This document shows, one piece after another, positions 23,860 through 33,178 of a DNA stretch of 64,000 nt. The translations under genes and the position numbers were made by a program. A model generated the notes under the pieces. The model did no database searches. It was not told where the DNA came from and was given only the letters and a program-made list of their open reading frames with translations. The stretch comes from CAVXZE01 sp963766175. Its GTDB lineage: Bacteria > Myxococcota_A > UBA9160 > UBA6930. Where the stretch lies: NCBI GenBank assembly GCA_963766175.1, contig CAVXZE010000023.1, positions 101,051-165,050 of the forward strand. Reading direction: 5' to 3'. Every line of letters starts with the position of its first letter. Position 1 is the stretch's first letter.

Positions 23860-25131
23860 ATGAACGAGTCGTCCGCCAGGGCTCCCTTCCACCTGCTCTG
23901 CAAGCCGATCGGACCGATCTGCAACCTGCGCTGCGAGCACTGTTTCTACCTCGAGAAGCGAAGCCTCTATCCGGGGGGCGAGCGGTATCGCATGAGCGAG
24001 GCCACCCTGGAGCGCTTCATCCAGCAGCAGATCGCGAGCCAACCGACGGGAGCGAGCGAGGTCGCCTTCGCCTGGCAGGGTGGGGAGCCGACGCTGATGG
24101 GACTCGATTTCTTCCGCCGCGCCGTCGAGCTGCAGAAGCGCCATGCGCCCCCCGACCTGCGCCTCACCAACTCCCTGCAGACGAACGGCACCCGGCTCAC
24201 TCCCGAGTGGGGACCCTTTCTGCGCGACGAGGGGTTCCTGGTCGGGATCAGCATCGACGGCCCCACCGAGCTGCACGATCGGTATCGCCGGGACGCTCGC
24301 GGCCGCGGGTCCCTCGCCCGCGTGCTACGCGGTCTCGAAGTACTCCAGCAGCACCAGGTCGCGTTCAACACGCTCACCTGTGTGCAGCGGAGCAACGGCA
24401 GCCATCCCCAGGAGGTCTACGGCTTCCTGCGCGGGCTGGGCTCGCGGTACATGCAATTCATCCCCGTCGTCGAGCACTCACCCGAGACGGGAGTCAGCCA
24501 GCGGTCGGTTCACCCTCGTCAGTTCGGGCGCTTTCTGAGCGGTGTGTTCGACTGCTGGAGCGTCCGCGACGTCGGCGAGTTCTTCGTCCAGCACTTCGAC
24601 ATGATGCTGGGCATCGTCATGGGTCTTCCCGCCTCGCTCTGCGTGCACGCCGAGCGCTGCGGTCGCCACGTGGCCATGGAGCACAACGGCGACCTCTTCA
24701 ACTGCGATCACTTCGTCGATTCCCAGAATCTGCTCGGCAACCTGATGGCTACGTCCCTGCGGGAGCTGTTGGATTCCGAGAAGGCGGATCGCTTCGGGGC
24801 CGAGAAGCGGGAAGGACTGCCCGGCTACTGCCGACGCTGCCGCGAGCTGCGCTACTGCCACGGCGGCTGTCCAGCGCATCGCTTCGACAAGGCTCCTGGT
24901 GGCGAGCCCGGACTGAACCACCTCTGTGAGGGCTACCGTCTCTTCTTCCGACACACGCTGCCCAGCTTCGAGGCGATGGCCGCCTGCCTGCGAGCGGGAC
25001 GACCCGCAGCAGAATACGAGCAGTACATGGCCACCGCCAAGCTCCCCCCCGTCACGGGAAGCGCCGTCCCCCGCAACGCCCCCTGTCCCTGTGGAAGCGG
25101 ACGGAAGTACAAGCGTTGCTGCGGGAGGTGA
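23860..25131 (+). CDS. Anaerobic sulfatase-maturating enzyme-type radical SAM/SPASM protein with SEC-C motif
   Basis: 423 residues. FHLLCKPIGPICNLRCEHC carries the CxxxCxxC radical SAM cluster site; AWQGGEPTLMG, NSLQTNGTRL and VGISIDGP are the other anSME signatures. The C-terminal half has the SPASM cysteines (CVHAERCGR, NCDHF, CRRCRELRYCHGGCP). anSMEs oxidise a cysteine or serine in sulfatases to formylglycine. An SEC-C zinc motif (APCPCGSGRKYKRCC) ends the protein, an addition known in some members. ATG at 23860 was chosen because GGAG lies nine bases upstream. No sulfatase is encoded in the window, so its substrate is elsewhere or different. Confidence 0.88.
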   Translation: MNESSARAPFHLLCKPIGPICNLRCEHCFYLEKRSLYPGGERYRMSEATLERFIQQQIASQPTGASEVAFAWQGGEPTLMGLDFFRRAVELQKRHAPPDLRLTNSLQTNGTRLTPEWGPFLRDEGFLVGISIDGPTELHDRYRRDARGRGSLARVLRGLEVLQQHQVAFNTLTCVQRSNGSHPQEVYGFLRGLGSRYMQFIPVVEHSPETGVSQRSVHPRQFGRFLSGVFDCWSVRDVGEFFVQHFDMMLGIVMGLPASLCVHAERCGRHVAMEHNGDLFNCDHFVDSQNLLGNLMATSLRELLDSEKADRFGAEKREGLPGYCRRCRELRYCHGGCPAHRFDKAPGGEPGLNHLCEGYRLFFRHTLPSFEAMAACLRAGRPAAEYEQYMATAKLPPVTGSAVPRNAPCPCGSGRKYKRCCGR

Positions 25132-25132
25132 G

Positions 25133-25807
25133 TCAGTCGGCGATCAGCAGGCGGAGCCGGTTCCCCACCCGCTCGGCGTAGTCGGCCATCTCGGCGATCC
25201 AATGGATGATCTTGTACCAGAACAGGGTGCTCACGCCGAGCTCGTCCTCGATCTCGAAGAGGGTGCGCAGGCATCGCTCGGCCACCGCGTCGGTCTCGCT
25301 CTCCTCGCGGTTGACCGCATTGATCATCTCCTCCACACGGGCTACCTCGCGCTCGCTGAAGCCCGTCTCCACCAGCTCGTCCAGACGATCGATGACCCGC
25401 TCGGCCTGCTCGCAGGTAGCGATCACCCGGCGCACCAGCTCGAGCATCGGCTCGCGCATGGGCTCGGGAATCACCATCGAGCGGATCTCGGCCAGCTCGG
25501 CGATGTCCTGGGCCGAGTCGGCGATCGAGTCCTGGTGGTCGAGAATTTCGAGCATGTCGCGGCGGGAGACCGCCATGAAGAAGCGCCGCGGCAGGCGGCT
25601 GCGAATCTCGTTCTTGATCTCGTCGGCCTCGTGCTCGAGGCGACAGATCTCGGTCCGGTGCTCGGCGATCGCCGCCGTATCGCCAGCGGCCATCGCCTCG
25701 ACCAGCGGGAGCACCTCCCGGGCACAGGCGACCGCCGCCTTCATGTGCTGCTGCATGGGTCGAATCGGCGAGCGGCCGAAGAGGCTACTGATGAGTGACA
25801 TGGGCAA
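25133..25807 (-). CDS. DUF47 / PhoU-like phosphate transport regulator
   Basis: 224 residues of all-helical sequence. Conserved DUF47 segments are SLFGRSPIRPMQQHM at the start, EHEADEIKNEIRSRLPRRFF, and DMLEILDHQDSIADSAQDIAE, where the Asp/Glu residues bind metal clusters. Genes of this family (TIGR00153) nearly always accompany PiT permeases and are believed to gate them. It lies six bases after the first PiT stop and is probably cotranscribed with both permeases. Confidence 0.92.
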   Translation of the reverse strand: MPMSLISSLFGRSPIRPMQQHMKAAVACAREVLPLVEAMAAGDTAAIAEHRTEICRLEHEADEIKNEIRSRLPRRFFMAVSRRDMLEILDHQDSIADSAQDIAELAEIRSMVIPEPMREPMLELVRRVIATCEQAERVIDRLDELVETGFSEREVARVEEMINAVNREESETDAVAERCLRTLFEIEDELGVSTLFWYKIIHWIAEMADYAERVGNRLRLLIAD

Positions 25808-25813
25808 CGACTC

Positions 25814-27076
25814 CTACGGGGTCAAGAGCCCCTTGAAGAAGTAGAAGAAGAATACGGAAAGAAGCGCCGCAATGGGAAGCGTCACCACCCAGGAGACCAG
25901 GATGCGTCCCACCACCCGCATGTCGAGCACACCGATGCCCCTGGCAAGACCCACGCCGAGTACCGCCCCCACCAGAACGTGGGTGGTGGAGACGGGGATT
26001 CCCAGCCTGGACGCGACCACGATGGTGGTGGCGGCACCCAGCTCGGCTGCGAAGCCGCGACTCGGCGTGAGCTCGGTGATCTTCTTGCCCACCGTCTCCA
26101 TCACCCGGTATCCCCAGGTGGCCAGGCCGATCACGATGCCGATGCCCCCCACCCCGAGCATCCAGGGTTCCACGGGGGACTTCCCCGTCACGTCCATGTC
26201 CTGAACCACGTGGACGACCGCCGCCAGCGGACCGATGGCATTCGCCACGTCGTTGGAGCCGTGGGCAAAGGCCACGGCGCAGGCGGTCAGGATCTGCAGC
26301 ACGACGAAGACTCGCTCGACGCGACGAAACCTGGAGTCCGCTTCCCCGGGGCCGGCCCGCACCCGACGGATGGCGAGCCATCCGAGGCCGCTGCCGATCA
26401 GACCGAGCCCGATCGAGAGCAGCAGGGCTTCGGGAAGGTCGAAGTCGAGCTTCAGGTTCTTGAGCCCCTTGAAGAGCGTCAGCATTCCGATGATGAAGAA
26501 GACGTAGAAGTAGAAGACCGGCCCGTAGCGCCGGGCGTTCTCCATGGGCCGCTCGCGATCCAGGATGAGCCCGCGAATCAGCTGGAAGATGAGGTAGGCC
26601 AGCAGGCCCCCGATCACGGGCGACGTCAGCCACGAGAATGCGATCTGGGCGACCTTCCCCCACGCGACCGCTTCGTATCCCAGCCCCACCGCTCCGAAGC
26701 CCACGATGGCGCCGACGATCGAGTGGGTGGTGGAGACGGGCAATCCGTAGCGCGTGGCCACCAGCAGCAGGGTCCCGGCGGAGGCGAGCGCCGCCAGCAT
26801 GCCGTAGAGGAGAAATTCCGGGCGAGCCCCTAGGAGATCCATGTCGAGCATGCCCTTGCGGACCGTATCCGTCACGTGACCACCGGCCAGGAAGGCCCCG
26901 GCGAATTCGAGGCACCCCGCCACGATGATGGCGCGGCCGATGGTGAGGGCGCCCGAGCCGACGCTCGTACCCATGGCGTTGGCGACATCGTTCGCCCCGA
27001 TGGCCCAGGCCATGTAGAAAGCCAGCACCCCGCCGATCCAGACCGGGATCGGTATCTCGAAGAGCCAGGTCTCCAA
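25814..27076 (-). CDS. PiT-family inorganic phosphate permease (copy A)
   Basis: 420 residues with about ten TM helices. The duplicated PiT signature is complete: AIGANDVANAMGTSVGSGAL near the N-terminus and AHGSNDVANAIGPLAAVV in the second half; GLPVSTTHSIVGAIVG and GIPVSTTHVLVGAVLG are the other pair. PiT proteins import phosphate with protons or sodium. The TTG start opens METWLFEIPIPVWIGG; the frame upstream is closed by TAA. It is strongly similar at DNA level to the next permease upstream, from which it is separated by about 45 bases. Confidence 0.92.
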   Translation of the reverse strand: METWLFEIPIPVWIGGVLAFYMAWAIGANDVANAMGTSVGSGALTIGRAIIVAGCLEFAGAFLAGGHVTDTVRKGMLDMDLLGARPEFLLYGMLAALASAGTLLLVATRYGLPVSTTHSIVGAIVGFGAVGLGYEAVAWGKVAQIAFSWLTSPVIGGLLAYLIFQLIRGLILDRERPMENARRYGPVFYFYVFFIIGMLTLFKGLKNLKLDFDLPEALLLSIGLGLIGSGLGWLAIRRVRAGPGEADSRFRRVERVFVVLQILTACAVAFAHGSNDVANAIGPLAAVVHVVQDMDVTGKSPVEPWMLGVGGIGIVIGLATWGYRVMETVGKKITELTPSRGFAAELGAATTIVVASRLGIPVSTTHVLVGAVLGVGLARGIGVLDMRVVGRILVSWVVTLPIAALLSVFFFYFFKGLLTP

Positions 27077-27121
27077 CGTTTACCCGAACCGGCTGCTGAT
27101 CAACGACATGAGGTCATCCCC

Positions 27122-28387
27122 TCAGGCTCCGAGCAGTCCCTGGAAGAAGTAGAAGAAGAATACGGAAAGGATCGCCGCAATGGGAAGCGTCACCACCCAG
27201 GAGACCACGATGTTCCGCACCACGCGTAGATCGAGGGCAGCGATACCCCGGGCGAGGCCCACCCCGAGTACCGCTCCCACCATGATGTGGGTGGTGGAGA
27301 CGGGGATTCCCAACCGCGAGGCCAGCACGATGGTGGTGGAGGCAGCCAGGACCGCCGCGAAGCCGCGGCTCGGCGTGAGCTCGGTGATCCTCTTGCCCAC
27401 CGTCTCCATCACACGGTATCCCCAGGTGGCCAGGCCGATCACGATTCCGACGCCTCCCACCGCCAGCATCCAGGGGGCGAGAACGGCCTTCTCGCCGACA
27501 GCGGCTCCCTGGGCAACGCTCACCACGGCGGCGAGGGGGCCAATGGCGTTGGCGACGTCGTTCGAGCCGTGGGCAAAGCAGACGGCACAGGCGGTCAGGA
27601 TCTGGAGCACCACGAAGACCCGCTCCGTGCTCGCAAACTGGTCGTCACGGTCGTCCGTCGGCTCCCCCCCCACCCGCCGCAGGAAGATCCAGCCGACTCC
27701 GGCGCCAATCAGGCCGAGCAGAGTCGAGAGCAGGAGTGCCCCGGTCAGGTCGAAGTCGAGTCCGATGTTTTTGAGACCCTTGAACAGGGTGACGAGTCCG
27801 ATGGTGAAGAAAACGTAGAAGAAGAAAAAGGGCCCGTAGCGACGAGCGTGAAGGATGGGCTGCTCGCGGTCCAGGATGAGAGATCGGATCAGCAGGAAGG
27901 TGAGGAACGCCAGCAGGCCACCCAGAAGGGGTGAGGAAATCCAAGAAAGGACGATCTGGATCACCTTGCCCCAGGCCACGGCATCGAGCCCGAGCCCGAC
28001 GGCCCCGAAGCCGACAATGGCTCCCACGATGGCGTGGGTGGTCGAAACCGGCATTCCCCAGAAGGTGGCCGCGACCAGCAGGGTGGCCGCCGCGGCGAGC
28101 GAGGCGAGCATGCCGTGGAGGAGAAGCGTTCCGTTGAGCGCCACGATCTCCATGTCGAGCATGCCCCGGCGCACCGTATCGGTGACGTGGCCGCCCGCCA
28201 GGATCGCTCCGGCGAACTCGAAGATGCCAGCGATCAGAACGGCGCCGCCGATGCTGATCGCCCCCGAGCCGAGGCTGGTGCCCATGGCGTTGGCCACGTC
28301 GTTCGCCCCGATGGCCCAGGCCATGTAGAGGGCCAGCACGCCGCCGATCCAGACGGCGACCGGTATGTCGAACAGCCAGGTCTCCAG
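27122..28387 (-). CDS. PiT-family inorganic phosphate permease (copy B, probable CTG start)
   Basis: About 421 residues from the CTG at 28387, matching copy A residue for residue at the start (xETWLFDIPVAVWIGG). The earliest standard start is GTG at 28339, which would delete half of the first TM helix. Both PiT signatures are intact (AIGANDVANAMGTSLGSGAI and AHGSNDVANAIGPLAAVV). Copy B is upstream in the transcript, followed by copy A and the DUF47 gene. The high DNA similarity of the 3' ends (27130-27210 against 25822-25902) indicates a tandem duplication. GGGGGGTGG lies just before the CTG. Confidence 0.88.
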   Translation of the reverse strand: METWLFDIPVAVWIGGVLALYMAWAIGANDVANAMGTSLGSGAISIGGAVLIAGIFEFAGAILAGGHVTDTVRRGMLDMEIVALNGTLLLHGMLASLAAAATLLVAATFWGMPVSTTHAIVGAIVGFGAVGLGLDAVAWGKVIQIVLSWISSPLLGGLLAFLTFLLIRSLILDREQPILHARRYGPFFFFYVFFTIGLVTLFKGLKNIGLDFDLTGALLLSTLLGLIGAGVGWIFLRRVGGEPTDDRDDQFASTERVFVVLQILTACAVCFAHGSNDVANAIGPLAAVVSVAQGAAVGEKAVLAPWMLAVGGVGIVIGLATWGYRVMETVGKRITELTPSRGFAAVLAASTTIVLASRLGIPVSTTHIMVGAVLGVGLARGIAALDLRVVRNIVVSWVVTLPIAAILSVFFFYFFQGLLGA

Positions 28388-28425
28388 CGTCCACCCCCCG
28401 AGCGCGGAAGCTTGCAGGAGAGAAT

Positions 28426-29232
28426 GTGCGGGTGGGTATCACGAGCGGCCCGGCGACACAAGGTCATCGGATGAATCCGCATCGAAACCGATCCACCCGG
28501 TCGCTGTGGCGCTCGGAGCGAGAATCGGGTGCACTCCCTCTGGTGGCTGCCCGCTTCGCCGCGCGGCCCTGGGCAGAGGGAGGACGGGACGATTCGGGCA
28601 CCGGCCGAGACGATGGCGGCCTCGTCGTGAGCGTGGGAAGCGGAAACTTCCGCCAGCCGGGCCGTCCGCGCAGCGATCGGATCCACGAGGCGATCCTCGA
28701 TGCGACGCTGGAGCTGCTTCGGGAGACCGGGTTCTCGGGGCTCGCCATCGAGAGCGTCGCGACGCGGGCCGGAGTCGGAAAGTCCACCATCTACCGCCGC
28801 TGGACCTCCAAGGTCCCGCTGGTGATCGAGGCGATGCAGCGGATTCCGGAGATCCCCACACCCGACACCGGGAGCATCGCCAGCGATCTGACCGAGTTGC
28901 TCCGCAACTCGATCGACGTCTTGCGCAGCACCCCGCTCGCCCACGTGCTTCCGAGCCTGGTGGGAGAGCGCAACCGCGACCCCGAGCTCTCCGAGGCCCT
29001 CGATGGCTTCGTCGCCGAGCGGCGCAAGCCGTTGCTCCGCATGCTGGAACGAGCCGTCGAACGCGGCGAGCTGCCGCCCGAGGCGGACCTCGAGCTGGGG
29101 ATCGATCTGATCCTCGGGCCCTTCGTGGTCCGCCTCTTCTTCACGGCCGGCCCGGTCGAACCGGATCTCGTCCAGCCCATCGTCGACGCGATGATTCGGG
29201 GGCTCGGAGGTATCGTCGGGCAGAAGCGGTGA
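28426..29232 (+). CDS. TetR/AcrR-family transcriptional regulator
   Basis: 268 residues from GTG 28426, which has AGGAG five bases upstream; the domain itself starts only about residue 75, and GTG 28627 would give a normal 201-residue TetR protein. The HTH is clear: GRPRSDRIHEAILDATLELL, then GLAIESVATRAGVGKSTIYR with recognition helix and RRWTSK. The C-terminal ligand-binding domain is helical and ends at IVGQKR. It diverges from the phosphate permease genes and precedes the nitronate monooxygenase gene by 94 bases, either of which could be its target. Confidence 0.88.
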   Translation: MRVGITSGPATQGHRMNPHRNRSTRSLWRSERESGALPLVAARFAARPWAEGGRDDSGTGRDDGGLVVSVGSGNFRQPGRPRSDRIHEAILDATLELLRETGFSGLAIESVATRAGVGKSTIYRRWTSKVPLVIEAMQRIPEIPTPDTGSIASDLTELLRNSIDVLRSTPLAHVLPSLVGERNRDPELSEALDGFVAERRKPLLRMLERAVERGELPPEADLELGIDLILGPFVVRLFFTAGPVEPDLVQPIVDAMIRGLGGIVGQKR

Positions 29233-29326
29233 GCGCCGTTACACTCTCCCTCTGTCCCGCTGCGCGAGCCAGCGCTCCGATCGACCGCATCAGACGGCAC
29301 TGCGCGAACCCCACTGGGAGAACACC

Positions 29327-30304
29327 ATGATCAAGACGAGATTCACGGAAGAATTCGGAATCGAGCACCCCGTGGTACAGGGTGGAATGCAGTGGGTGGG
29401 GACCGCCGAGCTGATCTCCGCGGTGGCCAACGCGGGCGCCCTCGGCTTTCTGACCGCCCTGACCCAGCCGAGTCCCGAGGCACTGCTCAAGGAGGTCGCG
29501 CGCACCAGAGAGATGACGGACAAGCCCTTCGGGGTGAACCTCACCATCCTGCCGACGCTCAAGGCGGTCTCCCACGAGGAGTACGCCCACGCGATCGCCG
29601 AATCCGGTGTCAAGCTCGTCGAGACGGCGGGGCGCAACCCGGAGCCCATTCTCCCGATCTTCAAGAAGGCGGGAATCAAGGTGATCCACAAGTGCACGTC
29701 GGTTCGCCACTCCGTCAAGGCCGAGAAGATCGGCTGCGATGCGGTCAGCGTGGACGGCTTCGAGTGTGCGGGGCATCCCGGCGAGGACGACATCCCCGGC
29801 CTGGTGCTGATCCCCTGCGCGGCCGATCAGCTCAGCGTTCCGATCATCGCCTCCGGCGGATTCGGCGACGCCAGAGGTCTCGTCGCGGCCCTCGCACTCG
29901 GCGCGGATGCCATCAACATGGGAACCCGCTTCATGGCGACCCGGGAAGCACCCATCCACGAGAACGTCAAGCGCAAGCTGGTCGAGTCGGGAGAGCGAGA
30001 TACCGCACTCATCTTCCGCACCATGCGAAACACGGCGCGGATCTTCAGGAACAGCATCGCCGAAGAGGTGGTCGCCATCGAAGGCAAGGGCAACGCCACC
30101 ATCCAGGACATCTCGCATCTCGTCGCCGGCGAGAGGGGCCGCAAGGTGCTGGAAGACGGCGACATGGAGGCTGGCATCTGGTCTGCAGGAATGGTGGCGG
30201 GGCTGATCAAGGACATTCCCACCTGCGAGGAACTGGTCCACCGTATCGTCTCGGAGGCAGCCGAGATCATCAACAAGCGGCTGACGCGGTTCGCCTCGGC
30301 CTGA
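29327..30304 (+). CDS. Nitronate monooxygenase / 2-nitropropane dioxygenase-like FMN enzyme
   Basis: 325 residues. The TIM-barrel FMN family is recognised by IEHPVVQGGMQWVGTAELI at the N-terminus, then KVIHKCTSVRH, DGFECAGHPGEDD and IIASGGFGDARGLVAALALG with phosphate-binding glycines, and ADAINMGTRFMAT. The enzymes oxidise alkyl nitronates such as propionate-3-nitronate using O2; some relatives are enoyl reductases, so the substrate is not certain. The ATG at 29327 is preceded by GGGAGAACACC. Confidence 0.9.
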   Translation: MIKTRFTEEFGIEHPVVQGGMQWVGTAELISAVANAGALGFLTALTQPSPEALLKEVARTREMTDKPFGVNLTILPTLKAVSHEEYAHAIAESGVKLVETAGRNPEPILPIFKKAGIKVIHKCTSVRHSVKAEKIGCDAVSVDGFECAGHPGEDDIPGLVLIPCAADQLSVPIIASGGFGDARGLVAALALGADAINMGTRFMATREAPIHENVKRKLVESGERDTALIFRTMRNTARIFRNSIAEEVVAIEGKGNATIQDISHLVAGERGRKVLEDGDMEAGIWSAGMVAGLIKDIPTCEELVHRIVSEAAEIINKRLTRFASA

Positions 30305-30424
30305 GTTCACTCCGCGGTACCAGAAGGCCCGAGCCCCGCGCTGGTTGCGCGATCCCGCGCCACTGATGATACTCCCGCCGGGCCGGGTGTCTTCCGACGG
30401 AATCGTAGGCGAACCTGGACGCCC

Positions 30425-32278
30425 GTGGGCGAGCGTGAGGACGATCTGGCCAGCTCGGGGAGAGCAGATGCGGTGAGGACCGGGGCAATCCTCGGAGAGA
30501 GGTTCTCCGACAGCGGCGCTCTCGCTCTGTGTCTGGGCGCCGCGGCAGCGGTCTTCGTCTTCGACCTCTTCCTGGACTTCGGTCACATCGCCGCCATTCC
30601 CTACGCGGCCGTGGTGCTGATCTCCCTGATCGGCGGGAGCGCCAGGCGGACCCTTCAGGTCGCCACCCTCGCGAGTGTCCTGGCCATCCTGGCCCTCGGC
30701 CTCTCCCCCGAAAAGGGCGAGCTCTGGCAGGGTCTCGCCGACCGCGCCCTCGCAGTTCTCGTGATCTGGTTGACCGCTCTCCTCGGCAACCAGCGACGGG
30801 ACGTGTTGGCCCGCCTCCGGCTGCGCGATCTGGCGATCGACTCGGCCAGCAACGGAATCGTCCTCGCCGACGCCACCCAGCCCGACTGCCCGATCATCTA
30901 CGCCAACGAGGCGTTCGAGCGGATGAGCGGCTACCGCAGCGACGAGATCATCGGCCGCAACCTCTTCTTTCCGCGAAGCGGCGGAGGGGGTCAACCGGCG
31001 AGAGCCGTGCTCCGCACCGCCATCGCAGAGGGACGCGATGCTCGGGTAGTCATCCGCGACTATCGAAAGGACGGAACACTCTTCTGGAACGAGTGCTCGC
31101 TCTCCCCGATCCGAGACCGCCACGGCGTGCTCACCCATTTCATCGCGATTCACGAGGACGTCACCGAGCAGAGGGACACCGACGAGCAGCTCCAGGAGAG
31201 CATCGCCCGCACCCAGGCGATCCTGGAGGCGGCAGTGAACGGGATCATCACGATCGACGAATCCGGGGTGATCCAATCAGTCAACTCGGCCATCGATCGG
31301 ATGTTCGGCTACACGAAGGACGAGATCCTGGGGCGCAAACTCGGCGCCCTGCTTCCACCGTCCGATCGGGAGGAATTCAACAGTACGCTGTCGCACTCCC
31401 TGGAGACGGGAAACAGCCGCATCGTGGGCGCCACCCGTGAGGTCGTAGGGCAACGCAAGGACGGCTCCACCTTTCCCGCGGAGCTCGGTGTCGGAGAAGC
31501 GCGGATCGGGGATCGCCGGATCTTTGCCGGAATCATGCGCGACCTCACCGAACGCAGGCGCGCGAGCGAGGCGCTGCTCGAGACGGAACGCAGGGCGCGC
31601 GCGGCCGAGGCGCTCGCCTCGATCGGAACCCTCACCGCCGGGCTCGCCCATGAGGTGGGAGGTCCGATGAACGTCATCCTGGGCTACGCACAGATGATCG
31701 AGAATTCGACCTCCGAGGAAACCGTCCGCGACCGCGCCCGAATCATCCGAGAACAGGTCACCCGGATCTCGAAGATCATCGAGACGCTGCTCGCCTTTGC
31801 GCGCCCACGGCCGGTCCAGAAGAGCCCCGTACAGCTGGAGAGCTCGCTGGAGGAGGTGCTCAACTTCCTGTCCGAGGAGCTGCGAAAGCGCGGCGTCGGG
31901 GTCGAGCGACGCTTCGAACCGGTACCCGCGATTCGCGGCGACGGCGCCAAGCTCCAGCAGCTCTTCCTGAACCTGTTTCTCAATGCGCTGGATGCGATGC
32001 CCGAGGGCGGGACGCTCCGCGTGAGTCTCGAATCCTGCGACCCCGACCAGGTGGAGGTGCGTGTCGCGGACACCGGGACGGGGATTCCGAGCGAGGCGCT
32101 GGCGAAGGTCTTCGAGCCCTTCTTTACCTCCAAGCCACGCGGCAAGGGAAGCGGCCTCGGCCTGGCGGTGGCGAAGGGAATCGTGTCGGACCACGACGGC
32201 CAGATCGACGTCGCGAGCGAGCTGGGCAAGGGCACCGAGTTCCTCGTCTCCTTCCCGGTCGAGGGCGCCTCCGGATAG
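30425..32278 (+). CDS. Membrane PAS-PAS sensor histidine kinase
   Basis: 617 residues. The N-terminal hydrophobic part (about 20-125) has four TM helices. Two PAS domains follow (about 138-260 with PAC, and 265-385), then the HisKA phosphorylation site GTLTAGLAHEVGGPMNVI and HATPase_c with LFLNLFLNALDAMPEGG and GTGIPSEALAKVFEPFFTSKP. The H-box reads HEVGGP instead of the common HEINNP. It lacks a receiver domain of its own; a single-domain receiver gene starts 179 bases downstream and is the likely partner. Ligand or signal unknown. Confidence 0.9.
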   Translation: MGEREDDLASSGRADAVRTGAILGERFSDSGALALCLGAAAAVFVFDLFLDFGHIAAIPYAAVVLISLIGGSARRTLQVATLASVLAILALGLSPEKGELWQGLADRALAVLVIWLTALLGNQRRDVLARLRLRDLAIDSASNGIVLADATQPDCPIIYANEAFERMSGYRSDEIIGRNLFFPRSGGGGQPARAVLRTAIAEGRDARVVIRDYRKDGTLFWNECSLSPIRDRHGVLTHFIAIHEDVTEQRDTDEQLQESIARTQAILEAAVNGIITIDESGVIQSVNSAIDRMFGYTKDEILGRKLGALLPPSDREEFNSTLSHSLETGNSRIVGATREVVGQRKDGSTFPAELGVGEARIGDRRIFAGIMRDLTERRRASEALLETERRARAAEALASIGTLTAGLAHEVGGPMNVILGYAQMIENSTSEETVRDRARIIREQVTRISKIIETLLAFARPRPVQKSPVQLESSLEEVLNFLSEELRKRGVGVERRFEPVPAIRGDGAKLQQLFLNLFLNALDAMPEGGTLRVSLESCDPDQVEVRVADTGTGIPSEALAKVFEPFFTSKPRGKGSGLGLAVAKGIVSDHDGQIDVASELGKGTEFLVSFPVEGASG

Positions 32279-32457
32279 CCTGCATTTCTCCTCGGGTCGC
32301 TGAGCTCCGGCGCTGAGAGGCATCAGAGCCCCGGCTGCCATGCTTGTGGCGCATTGCCCCCGGGCCATGCCGAAGCTGTGTCGACCCAGAAGCCTGCCCC
32401 ACGGGGAAGCGCTTCGCTGCGCTCCGAATCGGCACGGTGCGTGCAAGACATTGCGGT

Positions 32458-32859
32458 GTGGAGTGGACCCGCTCGATTCTGGTCGTGGACGACGAGCCCG
32501 CGACGCGCGAAATGGTCGTGGCGCTGCTCCGCGAGGAGGGGGTCGAGGCCCACCCCGCGGGCAGCGTCGACGAGGCGCTGGAAGCCCTCCGACAGCGGCG
32601 TTTCGAGGCCATCCTCAGCGACATCCAGATGCCCGGGAAGGATGGCTTCACGCTGCTCAGCGAGTTGCGCGAGCGCGGGACCAGGATCCCCGTGATTCTT
32701 ATGACCTCCTTCGGGACCGAGGAAACCGCCCACCAGGCCGTCGCGGCGGGGGCACTCGATTGCCTGCTCAAGCCTTTCGCGCGATCGGCGCTCCTCGAGA
32801 GCGTGCGCCGCGCCTTCGACGCCCGGGCAGAAGTGGACGATCCAGTCACCTGCTCCTGA
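32458..32859 (+). CDS. Single-domain response regulator (CheY-like receiver)
   Basis: 133 residues. ILVVDDEPATREMVVALL carries the acidic pair, ILSDIQMPGKDGF the phosphoacceptor Asp, and CLLKPFARSALLESV the conserved Lys. Nothing beyond the receiver domain is present, so it must act through protein contacts or as a phosphorelay intermediate. It follows the histidine kinase on the same strand. The GTG at 32458 was chosen because the upstream sequence in that frame has no homology. Confidence 0.87.
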   Translation: MEWTRSILVVDDEPATREMVVALLREEGVEAHPAGSVDEALEALRQRRFEAILSDIQMPGKDGFTLLSELRERGTRIPVILMTSFGTEETAHQAVAAGALDCLLKPFARSALLESVRRAFDARAEVDDPVTCS

Positions 32860-33178
32860 AAGCTGCCCGGGGATTCGCAGCCAATGGCACCAGGCCTTCG
32901 AGGCCACTGGCTCGAGTTCGCTCCCCGTCCCGGTCCGAGGAATGGGGCCTCTTCATGGTGCGAAGGTTCCCGCCGCTCTGTGACGGATGATCTCATCGGA
33001 CTGTGGTGAAATGCGCCATCCCTTCCGCTGGTGCCCCACCCATGCGAGTGTCAGCGCCCGCGCAAGGGATCCGCATGTCGCGCCGCGCTAGATTTTCACG
33101 CGCGCCCGGCGGGGCCGGTCTATATTTCGGCTGCGCTCCGCGGGCGGAGAAGCTCGGGAGCAGTCGGTGGGGGGGCGC
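32860..33178. other. Intergenic region before glgX
   Basis: This 319-base stretch holds no recognised gene. A TATATT element at 33120-33125 with loose -35 similarity near 33092 could be a promoter for glgX. I see no tRNA or terminator. Confidence 0.45.

Larger units (their letters stand above)
25814..28387 (-). repeat. Tandem duplication of the PiT permease gene
   Basis: The two permease genes align along their full length, with long nearly identical DNA stretches, for example around the VSTTH and SNDVANAIGP coding regions and at the 3' ends. They are adjacent, in the same orientation, and share one DUF47 regulator. Confidence 0.85.

Noticed and set aside
29141..31276. 711-residue open frame antisense to the nitronate monooxygenase and kinase genes
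   Set aside because: It mirrors third-position GC bias of two clear genes on the other strand and has no family motif.
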